From the NCBI GenBank assembly GCA_903934285.1, contig CAIZNN010000230.1:1-46154 (forward strand): a stretch of DNA of 46,154 nucleotides, given 5' to 3'. The DNA comes from Akkermansiaceae bacterium (GTDB taxonomy: Bacteria; Verrucomicrobiota; Verrucomicrobiia; Verrucomicrobiales; Akkermansiaceae). The position numbers and the translations under genes were made by a program. Positions 37,032 to 46,123 of this stretch are shown piece by piece (within the stretch, counting starts at the first letter, position 1; each line of letters begins with the position of its first letter). The notes beneath the pieces were generated by a model, which was not told the DNA's origin, searched no databases, and worked only from the letters and a program-made list of their open reading frames with translations.

Positions 37032-38546
37032 ATGAAGTCACGAGGCCCCCAATCCAAATTCACCAGTCAACCCTTGCGCAGCGCCATCGCCATCTTATGG
37101 GTGGCTTCACTCGCCGCAGGCTCGTCCGTGGCACCCGGACAGGGCGCCGAGGCGCCGGCAACGACTACCACCACCACGCCCACGGAGACGGCGTGGAAAC
37201 TTCCCAACGAGCAACTGGATTCCCTGGTCGCGCCGATCGCGCTGTATCCCGACCCGCTGTTGAGCCAGACGCTGGTGGCTGCGAGCTACCCGTTGGAGCT
37301 GATTCAGCTGCAACAGTGGATGGAGAGGAACAAGTCGCTGAAGGGCAAAGCGCTGGCCGATGCCGTGCAAAAACAGAACTGGGATCCAAGCATCCAAGCC
37401 ATGGTCGCGGTTCCGGACGTGGTGCAGCGCCTGGCCGGCAACATCCAATGGACCACGGACCTGGGCAACGCATTCCTGGCGCAACCCGCCGACGTGATGA
37501 GCGCAGTCCAGCGCATGCGAGCCAAGGCGCAGGGGACGGGAGCTTTGGTGACCAACACCCAACAAAAAGTCGAAACCCAAGTCATCGAAGGCGGCACGCA
37601 GGTCATCGTGATTGAGCAAGCCAGCCCGGAGGTGGTTTACGTCCCCTCGTACGATCCGGTGGTGGTTTATGGCGCGCCCGCTTATCCTTATCCATCCTAT
37701 ATCTATCCGGGATACGTGCCGGGAATGGGCTTGGCGTTTGGGGCCGGATTCGTCTTGGGCGCCGCTTGGGGCGGCGGCTGGGGTTACCACTGCGGCTGGG
37801 GCGGCGGCGACGTCAATGTCAATATCAACAACAACTATATTCGCCATTATAACAACATCAACAACCTCGACCGGGGCCTGCAGGGAGGCAAGTGGCAGCA
37901 CCAGCCGGCACATCGCGGTGGCGCGCCGTACGGACCCGGCGGAATCGGCGGCGTCGGCGGTGCCACCCGGCCCGGTGGCGTCGGTCGCCCCGGCGGAGTC
38001 GGCGGCGTCGGCAAGCCCGGCGGAGTCGGCGGCGTCGGTGGCGTCGGTGGCGTCGGTGGCGTGGGCGGTGTCGGCAAGCCCGGCGGTGTCGGCGGTGTCG
38101 GCGGTGTCGGCGGTGTCGGTGGCGTCGGTGGCGTGGGCGGTGTCGGCAAGCCCGGCGGGGTTGGTAAGCCCGGCGGCGTTGGCGGCGTGGGCAAGCCCGG
38201 CGGCGTAGGCGGCGTGGGCAAGCCCGGCGGCGTGGGCGGCGCAGGCAAGCCCGGAGGCATCGGCGGCGCGGCCACCAAGCCTGGTGGCGGCGCGGCCAGC
38301 CGGCCCAGCACGCTGCCAGCGAGTCGTCCCAGTGGCAGCAACAATATCGGCAGCCGCAACACATCGCCCGGCCCGGGTTATGGATCTAGCAAAAGTGCCT
38401 TCGGCGGCAGCGGCGCCAGCGGGGGTGCCGCCCGGGCCAGCAGCTTCAGAGGCGCCAGCAGCATGGGCAGCCGTGGCGGCGCCAGCCGTGGCGGTGGCGG
38501 CCGTGGCGGTGGCGGTGGCGGTGGCGGCCGCGGTGGCCGCCGCTAA
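37032..38546 (+). CDS. DUF3300 protein with Gly/Val/Lys-Pro-Gly repeat tail
   Basis: 504 residues. N-terminal signal (IAILWVASLAAGSSVA), then the DUF3300 domain from about 55 to 215 (LDSLVAPIALYPDPLLSQTLVAASYPLELIQLQQW, WDPSIQAMVAVPDVVQ, ASPEVVYVPSYDPVVVYG). After a Gly/Asn-rich stretch (GGDVNVNINNNYIRHYNN) comes a long low-complexity region of GVGG and GVGKPG repeats and a Ser/Gly/Arg-rich C terminus. Exported and of unknown function. It is normally next to a DUF2950 gene, as here, 53 bp apart. The ATG at 37032 begins MKSRGPQSK. Confidence 0.9.
   Translation: MKSRGPQSKFTSQPLRSAIAILWVASLAAGSSVAPGQGAEAPATTTTTTPTETAWKLPNEQLDSLVAPIALYPDPLLSQTLVAASYPLELIQLQQWMERNKSLKGKALADAVQKQNWDPSIQAMVAVPDVVQRLAGNIQWTTDLGNAFLAQPADVMSAVQRMRAKAQGTGALVTNTQQKVETQVIEGGTQVIVIEQASPEVVYVPSYDPVVVYGAPAYPYPSYIYPGYVPGMGLAFGAGFVLGAAWGGGWGYHCGWGGGDVNVNINNNYIRHYNNINNLDRGLQGGKWQHQPAHRGGAPYGPGGIGGVGGATRPGGVGRPGGVGGVGKPGGVGGVGGVGGVGGVGGVGKPGGVGGVGGVGGVGGVGGVGGVGKPGGVGKPGGVGGVGKPGGVGGVGKPGGVGGAGKPGGIGGAATKPGGGAASRPSTLPASRPSGSNNIGSRNTSPGPGYGSSKSAFGGSGASGGAARASSFRGASSMGSRGGASRGGGGRGGGGGGGGRGGRR
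37960..38270. repeat. GGCGGNGTC 9-bp repeat encoding Gly-Val-Gly
   Basis: GGCGGTGTC, GGTGGCGTC and related 9-bp units encode GVG, interleaved with AAGCCC (KP). A 39-bp block ending AAGCCCGGC recurs at least twice (about 38040-38090 and 38115-38160). Frame is kept throughout. Confidence 0.9.
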
Positions 38547-38599
38547 TGACAGGCATCCGGGCGATTAGGGACAACCCAATTAGAACAGGATCTAACATC

Positions 38600-39586
38600 A
38601 TGAAAGCGTCGAAATATCTGATTCCAGCGATTTTGGTTTCCGGCTGCCTTTGCCTCGGCTTGCAGGCGGCGGATCCGGGCAACAATGAGGCGGCGGCGAA
38701 AGGCGGAAAAGTTGCCGCGGCGGCGGTGCCGGCAAAGCTAAAACAATTTGATACCCCGGAGCAGGCAGCCGCCAGCTTGATTGAGGCGGCGACAGCCTTC
38801 GAGCTGCCAGCCCTGAAGGAAATCCTGGGTCCGGATAGTGCCGACATCCTGACCACGGAAGATCCCGTGATGGACAAGGCACGGGCGCTTGCGTTTGCCG
38901 CCAAGGCCAAGGAAAAACTGGCGATTGAGGTCGATCCGAACCATCCGGATCAAGCCATCCTCGCGGTTGGTGAGGATGCCTATCCGCTGCCGATTCCGCT
39001 CGTCAAGAACAAGGACAAATGGTCCTTCGACACCAAGGCGGGCGCCCAGGAGATTCTGCTGCGGCGCATCGGCGCCAACGAGTTGGACGCCATCGCCATC
39101 TGTCGCGGGTTCTGCGAAGCACAGCATCAATACGCCCAGGCCAAGCATGATGGCGCATTGGTCAACCAGTATGCGCAGCGCATCATCAGCACGCCGGGAA
39201 AACAGGACGGCCTGGCCTGGCAGAACGCGCAAGGCGCTTGGGAAGGCCCGGTCGGAGAGGGCATTGCCAAGGCGCTGCAGCAAGGTTATACCAAAAAAGA
39301 CAAGCCTCAACCGTATCACGGCTACTACTTCAAGGTGCTCAAGGGACAAGGCCCTGCGGCACCGCTGGGACAGATGGACTTTGTGGTCGGGGGCGCCATG
39401 ATTGGCGGGTTCGCACTGGCGGCGGCGCCCGCCCAGTATCAAGTCACCGGGGTCAAAACCTTCATCGTCAGCCACACCGGCATCGTTTACGAAAAGGATC
39501 TGGGGGCCAAAACCCTCGAGCTGTTCCAAAACCTGGAGCGCTTCAACCCCGACAAGACCTGGCAGCCCACCGACGATCAGTGGTAA
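38600..39586 (+). CDS. DUF2950 protein
   Basis: Exported protein of 328 residues. Signal with a lipobox-like VSGC (Cys 16), then the DUF2950 domain: FDTPEQAAASLIEAA, KWSFDTKAGAQEILLRRIGANELDAI, FCEAQHQYAQ, YAQRIISTPGKQDGLAW, YHGYYFKVLKGQGPAAPLG and GGFALAAAPAQYQVTGVKTFIVSHTGIVYEKDLG. No known activity. Second gene of the DUF3300-DUF2950 pair. The ATG at 38600 is the signal-peptide start. Confidence 0.92.
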   Translation: MKASKYLIPAILVSGCLCLGLQAADPGNNEAAAKGGKVAAAAVPAKLKQFDTPEQAAASLIEAATAFELPALKEILGPDSADILTTEDPVMDKARALAFAAKAKEKLAIEVDPNHPDQAILAVGEDAYPLPIPLVKNKDKWSFDTKAGAQEILLRRIGANELDAIAICRGFCEAQHQYAQAKHDGALVNQYAQRIISTPGKQDGLAWQNAQGAWEGPVGEGIAKALQQGYTKKDKPQPYHGYYFKVLKGQGPAAPLGQMDFVVGGAMIGGFALAAAPAQYQVTGVKTFIVSHTGIVYEKDLGAKTLELFQNLERFNPDKTWQPTDDQW

Positions 39587-39773
39587 GGAGGCCGGAGCTT
39601 GCAGGTTCTTCGTGGGCGCGGAGAGCGGGGTGAGAAGAAAAGCTGAAAGCTGAAATTCAGAAAGTTGAAAGGAAGAGGGAGGGTAAAGAAAAGCAGAAAG
39701 CGGGAAGCAGAATGCGGAAATGAAGAGGGCGTTGGGCGCTGGCTTTGGCAGTCTATGGCCGGGTCATGGGCTG

Positions 39774-39790
39774 GTGGGCGGGACGCCCAC
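39774..39790. repeat. REP-like palindrome
   Basis: Perfect GTGGGCG-GGA-CGCCCAC inverted repeat in the 234-bp convergent gap between the DUF2950 gene and the SGNH hydrolase. The rest of that gap is purine-rich with GCTGAAA repeats (about 39640-39720). It could also work as a bidirectional terminator, although no T-run follows. Confidence 0.55.
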
Positions 39791-39820
39791 GCTCCTTGAG
39801 GCGGCGGGCCGTGGCGGGTG

Positions 39821-40570
39821 CTATTTTTGATAGAACAGGCTCACCGCCTTGATCCATTCGTCGGCCATGAGTTGGTGGCCGGAATACGTCGGATGCACCG
39901 CATCCCAGATCCAGTAGGCGGCGGGCGCGCGCTTGCAGGCGTCATCGAACACGTGCTGGAACTTCACCAGCGCCGCGTGATGCTTGGCGGCCAGCTTGGC
40001 CACAATCGCCTGCCGCAGTTTGACGTCCTGACCGCGCGCGTCGCTTTCCTGGCGGCCGTCCTTGGGCAGATAGAACGGTTCGCACAGCACCACGCGCAGG
40101 TTCGGATTGGCCGCCTTGGCATCGGCCAGCAGCTTGTCATAGACCTGCTCATACTGGTCGAGCGGGATGGCGCCGCTGTCGTTGATGCCGATCAGGATGC
40201 TGAGCAGGTCGGGCTTGAGGTCGAGGGTGTCTTTCTGCCAGCGGGCCGCCAGTTCGGTGACCTTGTTGCCGCTGATGCCGCGGTTGAGGAAGGTGAGCTT
40301 GCGCGCCGGATACTGCGCGCCGAATTTGGCCGCGATGATGAAACAATAGCCATGCCCGAGAATGTGGTTGGGGTCCTCGCTGCGTCCGCGGTTGCCGTCG
40401 GTGATCGAGTCGCCTTGGAACAAGATCCGCGCATTCTCGCCGAACATCGGGTCCGTCGCGTCTTGCGCCGCAACCGCGCCCCGGCAAGCCAGGGCCGCCA
40501 CGACCGCCAAGGTGAGAACGGAACGGCGGGGAAAACGGCGGGGTGTGTTAGATAATGGCGGCGGGTTCAT
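39821..40570 (-). CDS. secreted SGNH/GDSL hydrolase
   Basis: Ester or acyl hydrolase of the SGNH superfamily. 249 residues: N-terminal Arg-Arg signal (RRFPRRSVLTLAVVAALACRGAVA, Tat-like), block I ILFQGDSITDGNRG with the nucleophile Ser, block II NRGISGNKV, block III ILIGINDSG and the catalytic pair IWDAVHPTYSGHQLMADEW. Similar to carbohydrate-esterase-like GDSL proteins. The substrate is not predictable. Downstream of the helicase gene on the same strand, 140 bp apart. Confidence 0.93.
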   Translation of the reverse strand: MNPPPLSNTPRRFPRRSVLTLAVVAALACRGAVAAQDATDPMFGENARILFQGDSITDGNRGRSEDPNHILGHGYCFIIAAKFGAQYPARKLTFLNRGISGNKVTELAARWQKDTLDLKPDLLSILIGINDSGAIPLDQYEQVYDKLLADAKAANPNLRVVLCEPFYLPKDGRQESDARGQDVKLRQAIVAKLAAKHHAALVKFQHVFDDACKRAPAAYWIWDAVHPTYSGHQLMADEWIKAVSLFYQK

Positions 40571-40710
40571 GGTTGGAATCGGCGCGGAGGCTGGCGATGA
40601 GTTTGCTGGGCTGGACGGCGGTGTCAAGCGCCAGCTCAATCACCGGCGGATGGCTTGCTTTTGTGCTGCTCGGACACACGGCGCTGCGGAGACCGCCGCT
40701 CCTTGGGCGC

Positions 40711-43389
40711 CTACGGATCCAACAACGAGCGCACGGTGGCCGGATCGAGGGTGGCGGCGAGGTCGGCACCGGCGAGGATGCCGGCGGCGAGCTTGCCCTT
40801 TTCCTGTTGGAGTTTGTGGATGCGCTCCTCGACGGTGTCCTGGCACAGCAGCTTGTGCACAAACACCGGCTTGTCCTGGCCAATCCGATAGGCGCGGTCC
40901 GTCGCCTGCGCCTCGGCCGCCGGGTTCCACCATGGGTCGTAGTGGATGACGGTGTCCGCGGCAGTTAGATTGAGGCCGGTGCCGCCGGCCTTCAGCGAGA
41001 TGAGAAACAGCGGGATTTTGCCGGTCTGGAAATCTGCCACCAATTTGCCGCGGTCCTTGGAGGCGCCGGTGAGCTTGAGGTAGGGGATGCGCACGTGGCA
41101 GAGATGCGCCTCGATGAGTGCGAGCATGCTGGTGAATTGTGAGAACAGCAGGATCCGCCGGCCTTCTTCGATGAGCAACTCCAACAGGGCCGTCAGGAAA
41201 TCCAGCTTGGCGGATTCGCGCACGTGGCTGGAGAAATCGTCGGGCAACAGGCGCGGGTCGCAACAAATCTGGCGCAGCTTGAGCAAGGCATCGAGGAAGA
41301 CAATCTGGGATTGGCCGAGGCCGCGCGCGGCGATGGCCTGGCGCACGCGTTTGTCCATGGTGGCGCGCACGGTTTCGTAGAGGTCCTTTTGGTTGCTGTG
41401 CAGTTCGATGAGGTGGACCAGTTCGGTTTTCGGCGGCAATTCCTTGGCCACCTGGTCCTTGGTGCGGCGCAAAATCAACGGGGCCACGCGGCGTTTGAGC
41501 ACCTCGTTGCGTTCGGCGTCGCCATCCTTTTCGATCGGCTTGCGGAAGCGGCTGTTGAATGCCTCCTCGCTGCCGAGAAACCCCGGAATGAGGAAGCGCA
41601 GCAGGCTCCACAACTCGCCGAGGTGGTTCTCGATGGGCGTGCCGGACAGGCACAGGCGGTGGCGCGCGTCGAGCTTGCAGGCGGCCTGTGCCACCTTGGC
41701 GCGCGGGTTCTTGATGTTCTGCGCCTCATCCAACACCACCAGGTGAAAGGCCACGCCGCGCAACTTGTCGATGTCGCGCTGCAACAGCGCGAATGATGTT
41801 AGAACCAGGTCGGCGTGGGGGATCGAACGGAAATATTTCTTGCGCTCCGCCCCGTTGAGCACCAGCACCCGCAGGCTGGGGGTGAACTTGAGCGCCTCGG
41901 CCCGCCAGTTAGGCACGACCGAGGTGGGTGCCACCACCAGCACCGGCTTGCCGGCCGCGTGGCCGGCCTGTTTTTCGGTTAGAATATGGGCCAGGGTTTG
42001 CAAGGTTTTGCCGAGGCCCATGTCGTCGGCCAGGATCCCGTGCAACCCGTGGCGCGCCAGGAATTGCATCCAGTGAAAGCCGCTGAGTTGATAGTCGCGC
42101 AGCGTCGCCTCTACCCCCGCCGGCAGCGCCACCGGCTCGATGCCGGAAAAATCCTTGAGCTTCGCCGCCAACTCCGCCAGATCCGGCGGCGGTGTGAGCC
42201 CGAGTCCCTCCAAACCGGCGAGCGCCGCGGCATCCAGCGCGTGCAGGCGGGTGCGCTCGGGAAACTTCGGGTCGAGCAACGCCGCGAGGTGTTGCAGAAT
42301 CATCCGCACCCGGCCCACCGGCAGGCGCAGCGCGGCGCCGTTGGGCAGCGGCGCGTACACGTGGCCGTTGTTTGGACGGTCCAGCGTCTCCTCCAGGAAA
42401 TCGCTTTCTAACAATCCTGCCAGGATCGGCAACAGGTCGTGGCGCTCGCCGGCCACCTCGAAGCCCACCGACAAGCTGAACCAGCCGCCGTGACCCGCCT
42501 CCAGCGCGCTGTCCCACTGCGATGGATCGGCGTCAAACACGCAGTGGCCGACGTTGTCATCGATGGCGACACGCCAGCCGAGCGCTTCCAGCCGAGCCAC
42601 CATTTCGCCGCGGAATTGGAACCAGAACTCATCGACGGGCACCCGCCCCGGGTCGGGAAACCAGCGGTCCGGACCGGTGGTGGAGGCCGCGTCCCTGGAC
42701 TTGAGATTGAGCAGGAAGCGCCACGCCGAATTCGCCTGCAGCGACGACAGGCCGGTATCGCGGAGTTGTTGGGCGGCGGCGTTTTCGGCCGCCGCATCGT
42801 GTTTGAGAACCGCGGTTTGGCCGTCGGCCAGCGTCACGGTGCTCACCCACTCCGGCGCGGCGGCCCGCAGTGGACTACTATGCCCATCGTAGTTGACCAC
42901 CGCGCTGGCGAATATCCATTGGTCCGGCGCGGCCAGCCCGAGCGATTGCAGCAACAGCCGCGTCGTGCGGTCGGTCGGCTCGCGGGTGACGTGCAACTCG
43001 AAGCGCGGCTCGGGCCTGAGCCACGGCCGCTCCGGTGCGGGCTCACTGCGCACGTCGCGCGCGGCGGGCAGGGCCGCCGCCACCGCCGCCGCCACACTAT
43101 GGCCGAGCAGGCGTTGCGGGTCGCGGTCCTTCGCCGCTTTAAGCAACAGCGCCGCCGCATGATGGCAATAGCTGCCAAGCTCGCACGTGCATGAGGTCTC
43201 GAAATCCCAGGCGCTGCCGGAGTGCCAGATATGGACCTCGGTTTCCTCGTTGCCCACCATGCCCAGCAGCGCGATGCTGGCGGCGTCGATGCGCAAGTCC
43301 CTGACCTTCGACACCAGCGGTTGCGCGGCGGCGAGAATCTCGTCGTCGAAGCGGTTTCTCCAGCGTGAATCGCCGAGAAAGGCTTGCAT
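40711..43389 (-). CDS. SWIM-domain SNF2-family DNA helicase
   Basis: Swi2/Snf2 ATPase of the bacterial HepA/RapA-related group. 892 residues: N-terminal SWIM zinc finger (CTCELGSYCHHAAALLL), a middle bacterial-SNF2-associated region (ADPSQWDSALEAGHGGWFSLSVGFEVAG), and the motor: Walker A DDMGLGKTLQ, DEAQ box VLDEAQNIKN, SGTPIENHLGELWSLLRFL, motif V SLKAGGTGLNLTAADTVIHYDPWWNPAAEAQATDRAYRIGQ. Probably acts on nucleic acid or protein-DNA complexes; no partner is adjacent. The ATG at 43387-43389 was chosen; a TTG six codons upstream is possible. Confidence 0.95.
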   Translation of the reverse strand: MQAFLGDSRWRNRFDDEILAAAQPLVSKVRDLRIDAASIALLGMVGNEETEVHIWHSGSAWDFETSCTCELGSYCHHAAALLLKAAKDRDPQRLLGHSVAAAVAAALPAARDVRSEPAPERPWLRPEPRFELHVTREPTDRTTRLLLQSLGLAAPDQWIFASAVVNYDGHSSPLRAAAPEWVSTVTLADGQTAVLKHDAAAENAAAQQLRDTGLSSLQANSAWRFLLNLKSRDAASTTGPDRWFPDPGRVPVDEFWFQFRGEMVARLEALGWRVAIDDNVGHCVFDADPSQWDSALEAGHGGWFSLSVGFEVAGERHDLLPILAGLLESDFLEETLDRPNNGHVYAPLPNGAALRLPVGRVRMILQHLAALLDPKFPERTRLHALDAAALAGLEGLGLTPPPDLAELAAKLKDFSGIEPVALPAGVEATLRDYQLSGFHWMQFLARHGLHGILADDMGLGKTLQTLAHILTEKQAGHAAGKPVLVVAPTSVVPNWRAEALKFTPSLRVLVLNGAERKKYFRSIPHADLVLTSFALLQRDIDKLRGVAFHLVVLDEAQNIKNPRAKVAQAACKLDARHRLCLSGTPIENHLGELWSLLRFLIPGFLGSEEAFNSRFRKPIEKDGDAERNEVLKRRVAPLILRRTKDQVAKELPPKTELVHLIELHSNQKDLYETVRATMDKRVRQAIAARGLGQSQIVFLDALLKLRQICCDPRLLPDDFSSHVRESAKLDFLTALLELLIEEGRRILLFSQFTSMLALIEAHLCHVRIPYLKLTGASKDRGKLVADFQTGKIPLFLISLKAGGTGLNLTAADTVIHYDPWWNPAAEAQATDRAYRIGQDKPVFVHKLLCQDTVEERIHKLQQEKGKLAAGILAGADLAATLDPATVRSLLDP

Positions 43390-43718
43390 GTCCGTGGTGT
43401 CTGGCAAGGTGGCACCACCGTTCTAGCACGGATTGCCAACCAGCCAATCCTGAAAATCCCGCCGATTCATTCTCGACAATGCGCTCGCCGCGACTGGCGT
43501 CACGCGGCTGCCCAAGGCGTGACGAGGCTCCAGCTGCCGCCGCCACCACCCCCAACGCGTTGTCACCTGTGCGCCTGCCAATTTCTTGTCGCGGTCCGGT
43601 GGGGAGTGCCGGCGTCGCGCCGGCAATGTTCGGCATCCTGCCGGGCATCTTCCAATGTGGCGCCAACGCCCGGCCGCCTAAACGCTCCGCCATCCCCTAA
43701 CATCCAAACCTATCCCCC
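43390..43718. other. Divergent intergenic region with REP-like palindrome
   Basis: No gene is seen. A perfect hairpin TGCCGGCG-TCG-CGCCGGCA lies at 43607-43625, followed by GGCATCCTGCCGGGCATC, reminiscent of the inner repeat of the element at 5-150. It should carry promoters for both the helicase and rtcB. Confidence 0.6.
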
Positions 43719-45155
43719 ATGCACGTCATCCATAAGTCCGGCGAAGCCCTCGGCTTCATCCCGCTGCCCGGCCACGCGGGCAAGCCCGTCACCGTGGTCG
43801 GCACCGATGCCATCCGTGAGGGCTTTGATGCAACCTGCCTCAACCAGGCGGTCAACTCGCGGCTGGCCCCCGGCGTCACCGATGTGATTCTCAACCCCGA
43901 TGGTCATGCCGGTTATGGCGCGCCGATCGGTTGTGTGATGGTCTCGCCGACCCATATCTATCCGGGCCCGGTGGGTGTGGATATCAAGTGCTCGATGTCC
44001 CTGTTGCAGCTCGACATTGCGGAAGATGTGCTGATAGACAAGCGCACCCGCCGCCGCATCATCGATGCCATCGTCGAGCGCACCCCCACCGGCGCGGGCC
44101 GCGGCCAGCGCTCGGTGCCAAAGAGCCGCCACGTGGACCGCGAACTCGGCGTGCTCGCCGTGACCGAGGGGGCGTCGGCGCGGGTGTGTCAGGCGTTAGG
44201 CATCCCGCCGGATTGGGCGATCCGTTGCGAGGACTCCAAGCACACCGGCCACGACGGCACTCCTGAGGCGTTGAACCTCCGCCTTGACGCCATCCTTGCC
44301 GCCGGGCGCATCCGCAATTTCGCCGAGAAGATGCAACAACTCGGCTCTTATGGTGGCGGCAACCATTCCGGCGAGTGCGAGATCACCCGCGTCATCGACC
44401 GCCCGGACGCCCGCGCCACTGCGGCCGTGTTCGGCTTGCTGGATAGGCATGCCTCGTTCCTCAGCCACTGTGGCTCGCGCGGCTTCGGCAATTTGTTAGC
44501 CCAGGGCCAGTTCAAGGATCTGGCGCGCAAGTTCGAGCGCTGGGGCACCCCCTTTCCCAGCGGCGACAAGCACCTCGTCTATGCTCCGCTAGGCACGCCC
44601 GAGGCCGCTGCCTATCTCGACGACATGGCGCTGGGCGCCAACTTCGCCACGGTCAACCATTTGCTCATCAATGCGCTGGTGCTCGAAGCGTTCCAGCTAA
44701 TCCTGCCCGGCACCCGCGGCCATCTCGTGGATTTCATTTCCCACAACATCGCCCGTGAGGAAATCATCAACGGCACCAAGGCCTGGGTCCACCGCAAGGG
44801 CGCCACCCGCGCCATTCCCGGCGGCCACTTCGCCCTGGCGGGCACCCCGTTTGCGCGCTCCGGCCATCCGATCCTGTTGCCCGGCAACCCGCGCGATGGC
44901 TCGGTGGTCATGGTCGCCCAAGCCGGCGCCGAACTCACCGCCTGGTCGGTCAATCACGGGGCCGGCCGCGCCATGGGCCGCAGGCACGCCGCCCAATACG
45001 GTTTACTTCGCACCCTTGGTGGTTTGAGTCGAGGCTCCCGACGCCTACAAGAATTTCCCCGAGGTGCTGCGCAGCGTCGAATTGGCCGGGCTCGCCACCA
45101 CCGTTGCCAAGCTCCAGGCGCGCTTTGTCATCAAAGACGAAGCGGCGCCGGATGA
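43719..45155 (+). CDS. rtcB: RtcB-type RNA ligase, C terminus disrupted
   Basis: GTP-dependent ligase joining 2',3'-cyclic phosphate and 5'-OH RNA ends. Intact through the core: NPDGHAGYGAPIGCV, metal site VGVDIKCSM, GSYGGGNHSGECEI, HCGSRGFGN, and the guanylylated-His motif SVNHGAGRAMGRRHA. At 44991-45038 the gene contains a near-identical copy of the repeat from 101-148; beyond it the frame is wrong, ending at 45155 with non-homologous residues. The authentic C terminus lies in the next frame (annotated separately). Whether an active enzyme is made is doubtful, since the last conserved strand with its GTP-contacting Lys is lost. Confidence 0.85.
   Translation: MHVIHKSGEALGFIPLPGHAGKPVTVVGTDAIREGFDATCLNQAVNSRLAPGVTDVILNPDGHAGYGAPIGCVMVSPTHIYPGPVGVDIKCSMSLLQLDIAEDVLIDKRTRRRIIDAIVERTPTGAGRGQRSVPKSRHVDRELGVLAVTEGASARVCQALGIPPDWAIRCEDSKHTGHDGTPEALNLRLDAILAAGRIRNFAEKMQQLGSYGGGNHSGECEITRVIDRPDARATAAVFGLLDRHASFLSHCGSRGFGNLLAQGQFKDLARKFERWGTPFPSGDKHLVYAPLGTPEAAAYLDDMALGANFATVNHLLINALVLEAFQLILPGTRGHLVDFISHNIAREEIINGTKAWVHRKGATRAIPGGHFALAGTPFARSGHPILLPGNPRDGSVVMVAQAGAELTAWSVNHGAGRAMGRRHAAQYGLLRTLGGLSRGSRRLQEFPRGAAQRRIGRARHHRCQAPGALCHQRRSGAG
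44991..45038. repeat. partial copy of the 5-150 palindromic element within rtcB
   Basis: 46 of 48 bases match the reverse complement of 101-148. The first 18 bases are also identical to 7-24. It replaces roughly 25-30 codons of rtcB rather than being simply inserted. Confidence 0.9.
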
Positions 45156-45159
45156 TTAA
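45028..45159 (+). pseudogene. rtcB: displaced C-terminal remnant of rtcB
   Basis: Frame +1 relative to the upstream part reads EAPDAYKNFPEVLRSVELAG then LATTVAKLQARFVIKDEAA, the family's expected C terminus, ending in TAA at 45157-45159. An in-frame TGA at 45025-45027, within the repeat, prevents read-through. Confidence 0.85.
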
Positions 45160-45234
45160 GGCAAGGCGGAAGGCAAGAACATATGGAAATCGGTTTGCCA
45201 TGCTAACTACGATGCCTCCTGACATCTCCGCTGT

Positions 45235-46123
45235 GTGAATGCCGCTTGTGAGATTTCGCCAGGCGCCGCGGTGGGTATGGAGATCGGCTCCACCGAGCTG
45301 GAGTTTCATCCCGGCACAATCCGGGGTGGCGGCTATCATTTCGGGATCGGCACCGCCGGCACCACCGCCCTGTTGTTCCAGACTCTGCTGCCGGCCTTGC
45401 TGCGCGCGGATGCCCCCGGCACCTCGAAGGCGGCACCCACAACCCGCTCGCACCGCCGTCTGAATTCCTGGAGCGCGTGTACCTGCCGGCCGTGTGCCGC
45501 ATGGGTGCTAGCGCCACCATCGCCCTCGGCGAGACCGGCCTTGCCCCGGCTGGTGGCGGCTGCATCCTGTCTAGCACCACTCCCTGCGCCGGGTTCGCCC
45601 CCTTGCGAGTTGCACGAGCGCGGCGAGTTGCTAGGCCTGCGCATCCCTGTGCCGATCCGCATTCTATCGGCCGCGATCGGCCGCCGCATGCTCGACGCCG
45701 CGTTGGCAAAGCTGCCCGGCTCGCCGCTGCCGCGAAACCCCGCGCGCCCGGCCCGGGGCGCGGCGTGTGCTGTCATGTGGAAGCCACTTTCGAGCACCTG
45801 ACTGAACTGACCTGCAGCGTCGGCGTGCAAGGTGCCACTGCCGAGCGCGGCGGCGAGCGGGCGGCGAAAACCATGCCTGACTTCATCGGCTCCAGCGCCG
45901 CGGTGGGCCGCCATCCCGCCGGTCAACTCTTGCTGCCGCCAGCCCGGGCTGGTGCCGGCAGCCTCACCACCATGGCCCCGACGAGCATCTGCCCACCACC
46001 ATGGCCGTCATCGAGCAATTCCTGCCGCTGCCCTTCCGCATCACCGGGGCCGCCCGCGCCACCCGCGTCATTGCCGTGGGGTGCGGCTGGGAGCGGCTCC
46101 CAGCCGCAACCCAACTCTCGTGA
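45235..46123 (+). pseudogene. rtcA: degraded RNA 3'-terminal phosphate cyclase
   Basis: RtcA makes 2',3'-cyclic phosphate ends and is the usual partner of RtcB. Fragments in order but in different frames: IGSTELEFHPGTIRGGGYHF and GTAGTTALLFQTLLPALLRA (from 45235); EGGTHNPLAPPSEFLERVYL and GLAPAGGG (from 45423); CELHERGELLGLRIPV and IGRRMLDAALAKL (from 45601); HVEATFEHLTELTCSVGVQG and AAVGRHPAGQLLLPPARAGA (from 45765); EHLPTTMAVIEQFLPLPFRI (from 45983) to TGA at 46121. The N-terminal 60 or so residues with the GEGGGQ-type motif are missing. At least four frameshifts. The last codons lie in a palindrome. Confidence 0.9.

Noticed and set aside
40571-40710. Possible small gene between the helicase and the SGNH hydrolase
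   Set aside because: Only 140 bp of mixed composition with REP-like fragments (CGGAGACCGCCGCTCC); no start with coding character.
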